From UBA2705 sp963977105 (lineage in GTDB: Bacteria > Pseudomonadota > Alphaproteobacteria > Micavibrionales > Micavibrionaceae): a stretch of 64,000 nucleotides of DNA. A program made the translations under genes and the position numbers. A model generated the notes under the pieces. The model saw only the letters and a list, made by a program, of their open reading frames with translations. It was not told where the DNA came from and searched no databases. Positions 45,193-53,661 of the stretch are shown here, in pieces (within the stretch, counting starts at the first letter, position 1; every line of letters starts with the position of its first letter). Location of the stretch: assembly GCA_963977105.1 (NCBI GenBank), contig CAXBNI010000001.1, forward strand, positions 806,001 through 870,000. The letters are read 5' to 3'.

Positions 45193-46023
45193 TTATGGGT
45201 TGCTTGGCTTAGCGGTAGGAGCTGGGATAGCTGGAGCTTGGTTGGCGCTCATATACTGAAGAAGTTCAGCTTTTGTAGTCACAACCTTATCAACTAAACC
45301 AAATGCCTCTGCATCTTGCGCTGAATTGAAATTATCGTAAGACAGTTCTTTTTCAACTTCTTTAGCTGTTTTGCCGGTATGCTTCGCCATTTCGCCGTTC
45401 AAATAATCTTTTAAACGTTGGAATTCTGCAAGTGAGTTTTGCATCACATCAACAGTACCTTGCGTACCCGCTGATGGCTGGTGCACCATGATAGATGAAC
45501 TTGGCAGTGCAAAACGTTTACCCTTTTTACCTGCACCAAGTAAGAATGCACCCATAGACATAGCCTGACCTGAACATACAGTTACAATATCATTTGGCAC
45601 AAAGTTCATTGTGTCATAAATAGACATCCCCGCCGTCACTGAACCGCCTGGTGAATTAATAATCAACGTAATGTCTTGTGTTTCGTCTTCGTGAGAAAGC
45701 GCCATGATTTGTGCAACAATGTTATTCGCCATCTGTTCTTCGACAACGCCGTTGACCATGATTTGACGGCCTTCCTTGAAAAGCATCGCATATGGGTTTG
45801 TCACTGTACGAACGCCACCAACAACAGTTTCATATTGTGGAACAATAACATTTTGCGCTGGCATTGCTGCGCTGTTAAATGCCGGCATCATGCCACCGTG
45901 ATTTGGTTGACCAAACTGCGCCATAAGCATCGGGTTTACCGCGCCAGTTAAGACTGCGTGGTTAAAATCTGAACAGATTTGGTTATTAACCCAAACCGCA
46001 TTACCATTATATGAATTCGCCAT
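45193..46023 (-). CDS. ClpP-family serine protease with long N-terminal extension
   Basis: Proteolytic subunit of Clp-type proteases. The catalytic triad is present: Ser156 (SGQAMSMGAF), His181 (IMVHQPSAG) and Asp230 (LSYDNFNSA). INSPGGSVTAGMSIYDTM and the handle region also match. Residues 61-82 (VPQYETVVGGVR and following) correspond to the usual axial-loop start, so about 60 extra residues precede it, rich in Asn, Gln, Gly and Met. A Pro/Ala tail follows. 276 aa against about 200 for housekeeping ClpP. No clpX or tig is adjacent, so this may be a second ClpP. GGGAG precedes the start. Confidence 0.9.
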   Translation of the reverse strand: MANSYNGNAVWVNNQICSDFNHAVLTGAVNPMLMAQFGQPNHGGMMPAFNSAAMPAQNVIVPQYETVVGGVRTVTNPYAMLFKEGRQIMVNGVVEEQMANNIVAQIMALSHEDETQDITLIINSPGGSVTAGMSIYDTMNFVPNDIVTVCSGQAMSMGAFLLGAGKKGKRFALPSSSIMVHQPSAGTQGTVDVMQNSLAEFQRLKDYLNGEMAKHTGKTAKEVEKELSYDNFNSAQDAEAFGLVDKVVTTKAELLQYMSANQAPAIPAPTAKPSNP

Positions 46024-46068
46024 TTTTATAATTCTCCCAAGTGAGTATCTTGTTTTTATGTTTTTTGA

Positions 46069-46097
46069 ACTTTAGAACACAAAAAATAATATGGCAA
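46069..46097 (-). promoter_or_regulatory. Sigma-70-like promoter of the clpP-like gene
   Basis: On the minus strand TTGCCA, 17 bases, TAAAGT; five and four of six consensus bases. The start codon is about 46 bases downstream. Confidence 0.4.
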
Positions 46098-46282
46098 GTA
46101 TATTTTTATTTCACTCCCCAGCTTGTAATTTAATTGCGCGCGGAGATTATGTTAAAGCTGGCATTTTATTAATCAAAACTTTTGTTTTCCTCATGTTTGC
46201 TTCATAAGCCCCTAAAAACATGAAGAAAAATTTATTTGTATTTTCTTATATAACAACTTCCTCATGGATATAAAAAACACAC

Positions 46283-46316
46283 AAAAAAGCCTCTTATTCG
46301 TAAATAAGAGGCTTAA
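46283..46316 (-). terminator. Terminator of the lytic transglycosylase gene
   Basis: Stem AAGCCTCTTATT / AATAAGAGGCTT with a 4-base loop; six T follow on the minus strand. Confidence 0.85.
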
Positions 46317-46369
46317 AATAAATGCAATCTCGCAGCAAGGTCAGTGACGAGCTAAACGAAATTCATATA

Positions 46370-47371
46370 TTAAATTGATGGGAAGGCTCGCCCTAGGAAT
46401 GCGCCCCATGTGTAATGCTCTTCATGGCGTAGTTTATCTTGCGCAATCACCTGCGTACTGAGTTTGGATGCATAATATTCATATATTTCCGCATAGCTAC
46501 GTGCAGCCCCTTTGCCCTCATCTTTATAGAATGTTGGTTTATTGGCGAGCACAACACGGTCAGAATAATCTTTATTTACAGCCCGTTCGGGGGTTTTTTC
46601 TAAGTTTTCAATAAACTTTTTTCCGCCATTTGCACCAAGGAAATGATACATATACACGTCAGCATAACTGACATAGCGCCCCGAAAAATCTTTATGCAGC
46701 TTTGCAATGTTTTCACGCGCATATTCTGCGCCCATTTCGAGGGAGAAGAACGCATCCGTGCAAATATTCAATACTGTCTCGCGCAATTTAGGGTCATCTA
46801 TATCTTTAATGCCCTCATTGTTTTTAATATGCTTCGACAAACGCTCATAGCCGTAATCTTCGCCGTAATTATACATCAGTTCTAATTGCGTCGAAGGGAT
46901 AAGCTGCATCAAACCACAAGCTTTACTAAAGTCATTTTTGACCGTCGCCTTAAACGAGCTTTCCTGCGCGGCCATTAAACGCAGCATGTCATACTCAACT
47001 TCGGTCGATGATACGGCAAAGACCATACGCTTTTCTACATAGCGCGGCACAGCCATATCATTTAATGTTGCTTCTTCTATGGCGATGTCAGGGTATATAT
47101 AGGCTTCGTCTTGATATAGGAACGGCGCTTTGTCTTTTAACCACTCCCCGCCCTTATACTTCGCAAATTCAAGGTAGTTGTCAGGGTTCTCATTGTACAA
47201 ATATGCATTAATGCCGCCAATCACCGTCACAGCCCCGAGCGCAGGGTACGCAACGTAGTTTAAAAACTTACGTTTTGCGCGTGCCAATATACCGTTATTA
47301 CGCTGTTTATCTTGTTGTTTTTGATTAATCGTATCGACGAGATTGTTTAAGTCTTCACCTGACATAGCCAC
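46370..47371 (-). CDS. Membrane-anchored SLT lytic transglycosylase
   Basis: A 333-aa protein with a basic cytoplasmic N terminus (1-36), one membrane helix (about 37-58) and a periplasmic transglycosylase domain. The catalytic Glu137 is in LMAAQESSFKATV, followed by SKACGLMQLIPSTQ, the classic SLT pattern. DVYMYHFLGANGGKKFI matches a segment of the signal-less enzyme at 37688. Two Cys occur (KACGL, NICTD). Monocistronic, with its own terminator; divergent from the PLP-enzyme gene. Confidence 0.85.
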   Translation of the reverse strand: MAMSGEDLNNLVDTINQKQQDKQRNNGILARAKRKFLNYVAYPALGAVTVIGGINAYLYNENPDNYLEFAKYKGGEWLKDKAPFLYQDEAYIYPDIAIEEATLNDMAVPRYVEKRMVFAVSSTEVEYDMLRLMAAQESSFKATVKNDFSKACGLMQLIPSTQLELMYNYGEDYGYERLSKHIKNNEGIKDIDDPKLRETVLNICTDAFFSLEMGAEYARENIAKLHKDFSGRYVSYADVYMYHFLGANGGKKFIENLEKTPERAVNKDYSDRVVLANKPTFYKDEGKGAARSYAEIYEYYASKLSTQVIAQDKLRHEEHYTWGAFLGRAFPSI

Positions 47372-47530
47372 ACCTTAGTTATAAATTACCTATTACGCGA
47401 CTATATTTAACATAATAATAATGGCGCAAGCAAGCTAAATATACAAAGATAGCCAGAATATGAAAATAGATTGACTTCATGCCACGTTATGTTTAATAAA
47501 TCAGTATGCAAACGAGGAATGAACAAACCA

Positions 47531-48712
47531 ATGACACATGACTATGAGCGCCTAAATGCTGTATTAGAAAATGCCGGTGTATCCAAAACGATATACTCAT
47601 TTACAATGCCTGAAACTGAAGCGGCGATTGATCGCGTCATTGATGGCGGGTCGCAGGATGCATTAATTGCAACCGCCCTGCAGAACGCTTTTGATAATGC
47701 AGGTCAGAATTTGGATGAAGCAGCCTTAAGCAATTTAGTTTCCTCTGCCCTTTATGAAGCACGCGAAGCCTTCCGCAGCAATTACCGCGAAGCGTGGACA
47801 CAAAAGCAAGATTCAATGCATGAGGAATTTTTTGCGACATGGAAAAAATGGACAAGCCCGATTATCAACGCCAACTGGGATGATTTCGCCTATATGTACC
47901 CAACATCAGGCGCGAGCGAAGCCTTACGTGAGACAATCAACAGCTATGGTCACAAGGCACGCATCGACGGCAAATCCCCCGTCATTCATACTTTCATTGG
48001 TGAATATGAAGGCTTCGCCGCATATGCGGATGCAGCTGGCATTGAGGTGATTACCCATAGCCGCGCTGATTGGCAAAACGCTATCAAGAATATTGGCCCT
48101 GACGATCAGTTTTATATAAGCCAGCCTTCTGCCATAGACGGCAATATCTGGGATGATTTCGACGCGTTTGCAGATGCCCTCAACACCGCGCAGCCTAAAG
48201 CCGCGCTAATGCTTGATGTCACTTATGTTGGCTGCGTTGGCAAAGAATTTACCGTCAACGCAACCCATGACAACATTCCCGCTGTGATCTTTTCCCTATC
48301 AAAGCCTTGCGGTGCATATTACCACCGCGTTGGCGGCATGCTCAGTAAAGAGCCCTACCCGTCTTTATTCGGCAATAAATGGTTTAAGAACCTGATGGCT
48401 TTAAAACTTGGTACAGAGATCATGCAAAGCCATAGCGTTACGGAGCTGCCGACTAAATATGCTCCCACGCAGCGCCAAGCTATTGCAGAAACCAACAAAG
48501 CCCTCGGCCTGGAGCTTGCCCCCAGTGATGTTTATTTACTCGGAACAATGCAGCCACGTGAAACCCCAAGCGATTTAGAGCGCTATTTAACGCGCGGCAG
48601 CGATGGGCAAGACCTTGTCCGCGTTTGTTTAACGCCCACAATGGCGCATATGACAGACCCGCGTTTAAGTAATATTGTCCGCGCCCGCCCACATGAAGGA
48701 TTAAAACCATGA
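47531..48712 (+). CDS. PLP-dependent aminotransferase-fold enzyme
   Basis: Fold-type I PLP enzyme, about 393 aa. The cofactor Lys258 is in FSLSKPCGAYYHRVGG, the Asp that pairs with the pyridine nitrogen is Asp229 in LMLDVTYVG, and the phosphate-binding loop is PTSGASEALRE. The N-terminal 90 residues are helical and unrecognised. The exact reaction cannot be assigned; it reads closer to class I/II aminotransferases than to class V. The start at 47531 has GAGGA about 12 bases upstream; 47519 (MNKPM) is an alternative. The stop overlaps the next start by four bases (ATGA), so the two products are probably made together. Confidence 0.82.
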   Translation: MTHDYERLNAVLENAGVSKTIYSFTMPETEAAIDRVIDGGSQDALIATALQNAFDNAGQNLDEAALSNLVSSALYEAREAFRSNYREAWTQKQDSMHEEFFATWKKWTSPIINANWDDFAYMYPTSGASEALRETINSYGHKARIDGKSPVIHTFIGEYEGFAAYADAAGIEVITHSRADWQNAIKNIGPDDQFYISQPSAIDGNIWDDFDAFADALNTAQPKAALMLDVTYVGCVGKEFTVNATHDNIPAVIFSLSKPCGAYYHRVGGMLSKEPYPSLFGNKWFKNLMALKLGTEIMQSHSVTELPTKYAPTQRQAIAETNKALGLELAPSDVYLLGTMQPRETPSDLERYLTRGSDGQDLVRVCLTPTMAHMTDPRLSNIVRARPHEGLKP

Positions 48713-49617
48713 AAAACGTAGAAGTCCTCACAGAACAAGACGAAATCCACGCTTATTGCCGCAAATTATGGCGCACAGACGAATTTCGCCAGTCACATGA
48801 CGATGGCGGGCTTGTTTTTGACGTTGTTGAAAAACTGGCGAGCTTGCCGCGTTATTTTTACGAACGCAGTGATGACCGCCTAGAGACAGGTCATTTCACA
48901 TCATGGTGGGGCGGCATTCAACTGCGCCCTGATGATTATAAATCGGACGGTGTGCACGACTTATATTATCTGCATGAAATGTATCACTCCGGCACAATGC
49001 CGTGCTGCCCTGACACTATATATGGCGCATTTTTACAAAAACTCGGCAACAATGAAAGCGATGCAAGCGTCTGCTCTGAAATTTCAGCTTATTTCGCAAT
49101 GCCGGGGCTACGCGCAAAAACATTCGGCTTTGAAATTTACGCTGACCGCTTTTTAGGCGACCAAACCTATCAAAGCCTATGGCGTCACAACCGCCGTGAA
49201 TTTGAAGAGATGATGATTATTAAGCGCCGTAACGTAATGCATAAAGACTTTGTGCCTCAAGACATGCCCGAAAAATGGATCAATTTGTTTTCCGCGCAGA
49301 ACAAAGAATCAGGCTCTGTGTGGACGGATAGCTATAATAAAATTGAACATGCGACATGGCAGCTCCGCCGTGAATGCCTCGACCCCAGCATTGGGCGCAA
49401 ACAAGCGATGACAAACTTCATGGACTGGCTAACATCCGATAACATCACAAATGGCACAGACATCCCTTTCCCCAAAGAAGCACAGATTTTCGCTGATATA
49501 TATTGGAAAAACAAAAAGATTTATGCGAAGGAAGTTGAAGCCTTTGTAAAAGCACAGAAAGTCGCAACCGCCCCTAAAGATGATAAAGGCGATGACGCAC
49601 CGAAACTAGCACCTTAG
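48709..49617 (+). CDS. Unknown protein with HExxH motif, coupled to the PLP enzyme
   Basis: A 302-aa protein with no signal peptide. LYYLHEMYHSG contains His89-Glu90-x-x-His93, the zincin signature, and Glu124 in VCSEISAYF could be the third ligand at gluzincin-like spacing. Four Cys lie nearby (two in MPCCPD). The region HFTSWWGGIQLRPDDY precedes the motif. The C-terminal 40 residues are charged and low complexity. No family recognised. Four-base overlap with the PLP-enzyme gene indicates joint function; whether it is a protease, a metal-dependent hydrolase or merely shares the motif is open. Confidence 0.72.
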   Translation: MKNVEVLTEQDEIHAYCRKLWRTDEFRQSHDDGGLVFDVVEKLASLPRYFYERSDDRLETGHFTSWWGGIQLRPDDYKSDGVHDLYYLHEMYHSGTMPCCPDTIYGAFLQKLGNNESDASVCSEISAYFAMPGLRAKTFGFEIYADRFLGDQTYQSLWRHNRREFEEMMIIKRRNVMHKDFVPQDMPEKWINLFSAQNKESGSVWTDSYNKIEHATWQLRRECLDPSIGRKQAMTNFMDWLTSDNITNGTDIPFPKEAQIFADIYWKNKKIYAKEVEAFVKAQKVATAPKDDKGDDAPKLAP

Positions 49618-49698
49618 CTCAACGCGCTCTAGGCCACAATTTACGCTGAATAGATACGCTGCAGAATTTAGAAGGTGATATAAAGAGGGAAAATCTAA

Positions 49699-49775
49699 TG
49701 GTGCGCCCGCAGGGATTCGAACCCCGAACCTTCGCATTCGTAGTGCGATGCTCTATCCAGTTGAGCTACGGGCGC
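49699..49775 (-). tRNA. tRNA-Arg (anticodon ACG)
   Basis: Reading the minus strand from 49775, the acceptor GCGCCCG pairs with CGGGCGC; D-arm AGCTCAACTGGATAGAGC; anticodon stem TCGCA / TGCGA enclosing CTACGAA, hence anticodon ACG; T-arm GGTTCGAATCC-type (CGGGGTTCGAATCCCTG). The CCA end is encoded. ACG is normally edited to ICG and reads CGU, CGC and CGA. Confidence 0.97.
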
Positions 49776-50089
49776 GTCAAAGATGGGTGAAACTAACTAA
49801 CCCCCAATATAAATGCAAGAGTTTTTTTCCGTTTTTTGAAAGTTTTTTTTATAACCATCTGAGGACTGTTTTTTATGCCATTATATATTGGGTTGCCATA
49901 CGGCGATTACAAGCATAGAATGTGAATGTAAAACTTCTGTATATCTCGTGCATATCTGGGAGTTATCTGTTTAAGGTCATTGACCTCATCATTACATTGA
50001 CTTAAAAATTACCTGTAGAAAATTCGAATTTATTTACTCTACTGTACAAATAAAACATATGTTTAAATATTGAAGGCAGCTGCTTCGTC
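49776..50089. other. Intergenic region after tRNA-Arg
   Basis: 314 AT-rich bases with T-runs near 49825-49850. I see no ORF, integrase remnant or repeated tRNA end. It presumably holds the tRNA promoter (minus) and that of the secreted protein gene at 50090 (plus). Confidence 0.55.
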
Positions 50090-51274
50090 ATGAAAAAAAT
50101 ATTATTACTTACCGCTCTGACCCCTCTTGTTTTCAGCATTGGTGCGCACCAAGATGCACATGCTCAGAATGCGTCACAAAACACATCCTATGCAAAGAAG
50201 CCTGCATTGCTGGTCACAACTGACCCATTGCCTGTTGCATTAACAAAAAACGTTTACACGCAGCCGAGCCAAGGCCCAGACATTACGAAGAATGATCTGC
50301 TACAAGGTTATTACGGCAATCAGGCAACAATTGTTGGCCGCAAAATTAACGAACTTAATCATGACCTTGGTAATTTACGCCAAGAGATCCAGACCGTTTC
50401 AGCACGCCTAATTGATTTGCAGCGCGAAGGTCAGGACGTATCAGCTGATTACTTTGCCAACATCGCGACAATCAGCACGCAGTTACAATCAGGCACAACG
50501 CCGGGTAATCCGCGTTTGGTACAAAAACTTGCCAACGCACAAGATAGCCTTGATCAGCTTTCATCAAACATTACGCATTTAAACGAATTAAGCGTTGAAG
50601 TTAAAAACAGCTATTCTGTTGCGAATTACCTTTATGAAACATCAAAACAAGCTTACGGCATTTCAGGCGCGATCGAAGAAGATCACGTGATGCTCGCACA
50701 GCTCGAAGACGAAATCAGCCATACGCAAACATTGATCCGCCGCCTATTGGGCAACGTAACGGACGACGTTTCACGTACCGCGAACTACCTCAGCACAGAG
50801 CGTAGCAATTTGCGCGCAATGTCACTGGCCATCACAACAGGCGACCTTATGGGCAAAAGCTTATCACGTCACCCGTTTTCACGCTCACCGGTTTATTCTG
50901 CTGACCCTGCGCTTTCTGCGGGCACGAATGCACATAACTACAGAGGTTCACACCCTGCCGTCGCTGCACCGAAAAATCAGCTACTTGCAAAAATTCGTTT
51001 TGAAAAAGACAACGTGAATTATCAACAATCAGTCTATAGCGCTATGCGCAAAGCTTTGGAAGAATACCCAAATGCGATGTTCAAATTAGTCGCGATTTAC
51101 CCTGAAACTGGTAACGCAGCACAAGCGGCACTTAGCTCAACCGTTGCACGCCGCAATGCAGAAGATGTTCTTCGCAACATCACTGAAATGGGCATGCCGA
51201 TGGATCGCGTTGAGATTGGTCAGTTCGCGAGCGCCAAGGCAGATGACAGCGAAGTGCATATTTATATCCACTAA
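50090..51274 (+). CDS. Secreted coiled-coil protein of unknown function
   Basis: A 394-aa protein with a signal peptide (about 1-25, ending DAHA). Residues 80-240 are predicted coiled coil (VGRKINELNHDLGNLRQEIQ, ARLIDLQREGQ). The C-terminal 110 residues (KIRFEKDNVNYQQSVYSAMR, ARRNAEDVLRNITEMGMPMD, EVHIYIH) have the strand-helix order of a degenerate OmpA-like domain: a K-I-R-F strand, an R-x-x-A-E-x-V-L helix and a final strand, but the peptidoglycan-binding signature is missing. No family assigned. Its own terminator follows, so it is monocistronic. Confidence 0.68.
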   Translation: MKKILLLTALTPLVFSIGAHQDAHAQNASQNTSYAKKPALLVTTDPLPVALTKNVYTQPSQGPDITKNDLLQGYYGNQATIVGRKINELNHDLGNLRQEIQTVSARLIDLQREGQDVSADYFANIATISTQLQSGTTPGNPRLVQKLANAQDSLDQLSSNITHLNELSVEVKNSYSVANYLYETSKQAYGISGAIEEDHVMLAQLEDEISHTQTLIRRLLGNVTDDVSRTANYLSTERSNLRAMSLAITTGDLMGKSLSRHPFSRSPVYSADPALSAGTNAHNYRGSHPAVAAPKNQLLAKIRFEKDNVNYQQSVYSAMRKALEEYPNAMFKLVAIYPETGNAAQAALSSTVARRNAEDVLRNITEMGMPMDRVEIGQFASAKADDSEVHIYIH

Positions 51275-51298
51275 GCTGCAAATCAACATATACTCATG

Positions 51299-51331
51299 GT
51301 AAGGCTCGCAATATTGCGAGCCTTATTTTTG
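51299..51331 (+). terminator. Terminator after the secreted coiled-coil gene
   Basis: Stem AAGGCTCGCA / TGCGAGCCTT around ATAT, followed by ATTTTT. Confidence 0.87.
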
Positions 51332-51423
51332 GCCGCAGCACACGCTTGCCAGCGCCATTTTACCCTCTATTGCTACGCCCTATTTTGTGATAAACTTCTG
51401 TGAAATTCACAAAGGGGATTACC

Positions 51424-53532
51424 ATGAATAGAGCATTGAAAACATATCTAGTTGCTGCACTTTTATCGACATCAACATTATGTGGCGCGCCTGCTGCCCA
51501 GAGCGCCACAGGTACGGAGCTTCCTTTAAAAAGCGTAGTCATGACAACAAGCGGTCTTGCCCTTTATGAGCACGCAGGCAATGTCATCGATAACCAGACG
51601 CTAAACCTCTCCGTCCGCCTTGATGGCGTTGATGACGTGTTAAAAAGTCTCGTCGTTTTAGACAGTAACGGCACATTAGGCGGCGTAACCCTGCCTGGAC
51701 GCACACCGCTCTCACAAATTTTCCGCGACCTACCATTTGATAAAAATGATCTCAACTCTCAAGTCAGCCTTTTAAACACATTACGCGGCGCAGAAGTCCA
51801 TTTAGATGTCGATAATATTCGCGGCCAACTAATGAATGTCTCCGCCGAACAGGAAAGAACCCGCGATGGCATCGTGACGCATCACCGCCTGAGCGTTCTT
51901 ACAAAAGACGGCATCAAAACTGCAATTATTGAAGATTTGGGATTTCTAAAGTTCACCGATGACGAAATAAACGAACAGCTAAAATACGGGTTAGAGGCAC
52001 TCTATGACAACCGTATCCAAGACCGCCGTAATGTTGAAATCTCCCTAAAGGGCAAAGGCCAGCGGAATGTTTCTATGGCGTATATCCAAGAAGCGCCGCT
52101 CTGGAAAAGCTCTTACCGTCTTGTTGTACCAAAGGATGGCGCGAAAGATAGCAAAGCGATATTACAAGGCTGGGCCGTATTAGAAAACACCACAGGTCAA
52201 GACTGGGATGATGTACACGTCACGTTAATGTCAGGTTCACCTGTCACATATCATCAAGCACTTTATGAGAGTTACCATGTGGCGCGCCCCGAATTACCGG
52301 TAAAAATTATGGATCGTATCATGCCACGCACTGATAGCGGCGTGATGAGCGGCGCAAGCTACGCAGAAGAAGCCCTGGACGAGAGCGACGCGCAATATGG
52401 TCGACGCGAGGCAAAGAAAATGGACAGCCGCGCCCTTTATAAAACAATGGGTGCGGGCAGCCTCGCCATGGATTCTTTTTCGATGGCAGAAAGCAATGCG
52501 CCAATGCCATCCGCCCCACAAATGGCACAAACCATTAGCGCTGCCGCCAGTGAAACGGCATCACAAATGGTCTTTAAGTTCCCCCATGGCATTGATTTAA
52601 AAGCCGGTCACAGCTTGATGTTACCCTATGCACAGCTCAACCTTCCTGCAGAGGAACTTTATGTCTATCAACCAGACACCAACCCTATCCATCCCCTCTC
52701 TTCTATACTAATTAAGAATGTATCAGATAGTGCGCTACCGCCAGGGATATTAACGATTTACGACCGCCCGCAGCAAAAAGACATGCTGCATATTGGTGAC
52801 GCTGAAATGCCGCTTGTCCCCAAAAATGAAGACCGCCTGATTAATTTCGCCCTTGATACACACACCAAGATTGATCGCGCCACACAAAATGACCGTCAGC
52901 TTGGCCTGATCAAATTAAACAAAGGCGTGTTAACGCAGGAAGTTGCCTACGAAAACACAACCATCTACACCATCAAAGCCCCTGCAGAAGAAGGCCGCAC
53001 TATATTGTTAGAGCAGCCATTGCGCCACGGCTGGGATTTAACAGGCGAATGGGCCGACAAAGCCGACAAGACCTTGACCCATTACCGCCTTCGCGTTGAT
53101 GTAAAACCAAATGAGAGTAAGAAAGTACCTGTAACCTTACGCAATAAAGGGCAAGAGACGATTTCTTTGGTGAATATTAGCCCAAGTGATATCACCGCGC
53201 GCCTACGCATGAGCGGATCACAAATCTCTCCGCGCGTTAAAGATGCGCTGAAAAAAATTAGCACACTACGCCAAGACATTAACACCGAGGAACAAGCACT
53301 CAACCAATTGCGCCAAGAACGCAGCCGCATCACACAAGACCAAGACCGCATACGTGAGAATCTACGTAGCGTGTCACAAAATACAGCCATTGGTAAGCGT
53401 TACCTCGTCAACTTAGACAAACAGGAAACACAGCTTGAAAACATTTTGAACAAAGAAGAAAACATTCAAGCGAGCCTAACCCGCAGACGCAACGAACTTA
53501 GTGCCTATGTGAATGGTTTAAAACTCGATTAG
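51424..53532 (+). CDS. DUF4139-type secreted protein
   Basis: A 702-aa protein with a signal peptide (about 1-28, ending AQSA) and the DUF4139 pattern: an N-terminal beta region (SVVMTTSGLALYEHAG), then AYIQEAPLWKSSYRLV, LQGWAVLENTTGQDWDDVHV and TLMSGSPVTYH, and further beta-sandwich strands to about 600. A Met/Ser/Ala-rich insert lies at about 305-375. The last 90 residues are coiled coil (LRQDINTEEQALNQLRQERS). The biochemical role of this family is not established. GGGG upstream supports the ATG at 51424. A terminator follows. Confidence 0.8.
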   Translation: MNRALKTYLVAALLSTSTLCGAPAAQSATGTELPLKSVVMTTSGLALYEHAGNVIDNQTLNLSVRLDGVDDVLKSLVVLDSNGTLGGVTLPGRTPLSQIFRDLPFDKNDLNSQVSLLNTLRGAEVHLDVDNIRGQLMNVSAEQERTRDGIVTHHRLSVLTKDGIKTAIIEDLGFLKFTDDEINEQLKYGLEALYDNRIQDRRNVEISLKGKGQRNVSMAYIQEAPLWKSSYRLVVPKDGAKDSKAILQGWAVLENTTGQDWDDVHVTLMSGSPVTYHQALYESYHVARPELPVKIMDRIMPRTDSGVMSGASYAEEALDESDAQYGRREAKKMDSRALYKTMGAGSLAMDSFSMAESNAPMPSAPQMAQTISAAASETASQMVFKFPHGIDLKAGHSLMLPYAQLNLPAEELYVYQPDTNPIHPLSSILIKNVSDSALPPGILTIYDRPQQKDMLHIGDAEMPLVPKNEDRLINFALDTHTKIDRATQNDRQLGLIKLNKGVLTQEVAYENTTIYTIKAPAEEGRTILLEQPLRHGWDLTGEWADKADKTLTHYRLRVDVKPNESKKVPVTLRNKGQETISLVNISPSDITARLRMSGSQISPRVKDALKKISTLRQDINTEEQALNQLRQERSRITQDQDRIRENLRSVSQNTAIGKRYLVNLDKQETQLENILNKEENIQASLTRRRNELSAYVNGLKLD

Positions 53533-53549
53533 ACCTTATATTTTATCAT

Positions 53550-53592
53550 AAAAAAGCCATGGTCGTGCGCCTGCATCATCATGGCTTTTTGT
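53550..53592 (+). terminator. Terminator after the DUF4139 gene
   Basis: Stem AAAAAGCCATG / CATGGCTTTTT with a longer loop, then TGTTTT. Confidence 0.7.
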
Positions 53593-53623
53593 TTTATCCG
53601 TTCGCTCCCTTTACAAAGCGCTT

Positions 53624-53642
53624 GAGAATGATTATCATTTAC
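53624..53642 (+). promoter_or_regulatory. Fur box
   Basis: GAGAATGATTATCATTTAC contains the perfect 6-1-6 inverted repeat AATGAT-T-ATCATT, the core of the 19-bp Fur consensus. It ends 19 bases before the start of the reductase-like gene, so it should repress that gene when iron is plentiful. Confidence 0.78.
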
Positions 53643-53661
53643 ACCAACAAGGGAGCATAAA

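Larger units (their letters stand above)
46024..46369. other. Intergenic region upstream of the clpP-like gene
   Basis: 346 AT-rich bases holding the clpP-side promoter (46069) and the terminator of the transglycosylase gene (46283). No ORF or RNA gene was seen. Confidence 0.6.

Noticed and set aside
49699..49775. tRNA-Arg as an integration site of a genomic island.
   Set aside because: No integrase and no repeated tRNA 3' end found on either side within the window.
52294..52530. Minus-strand ORFs inside the DUF4139 gene.
   Set aside because: They are shadows of the Met/Ala-rich insert on the coding strand, without ribosome-binding sites or motifs.
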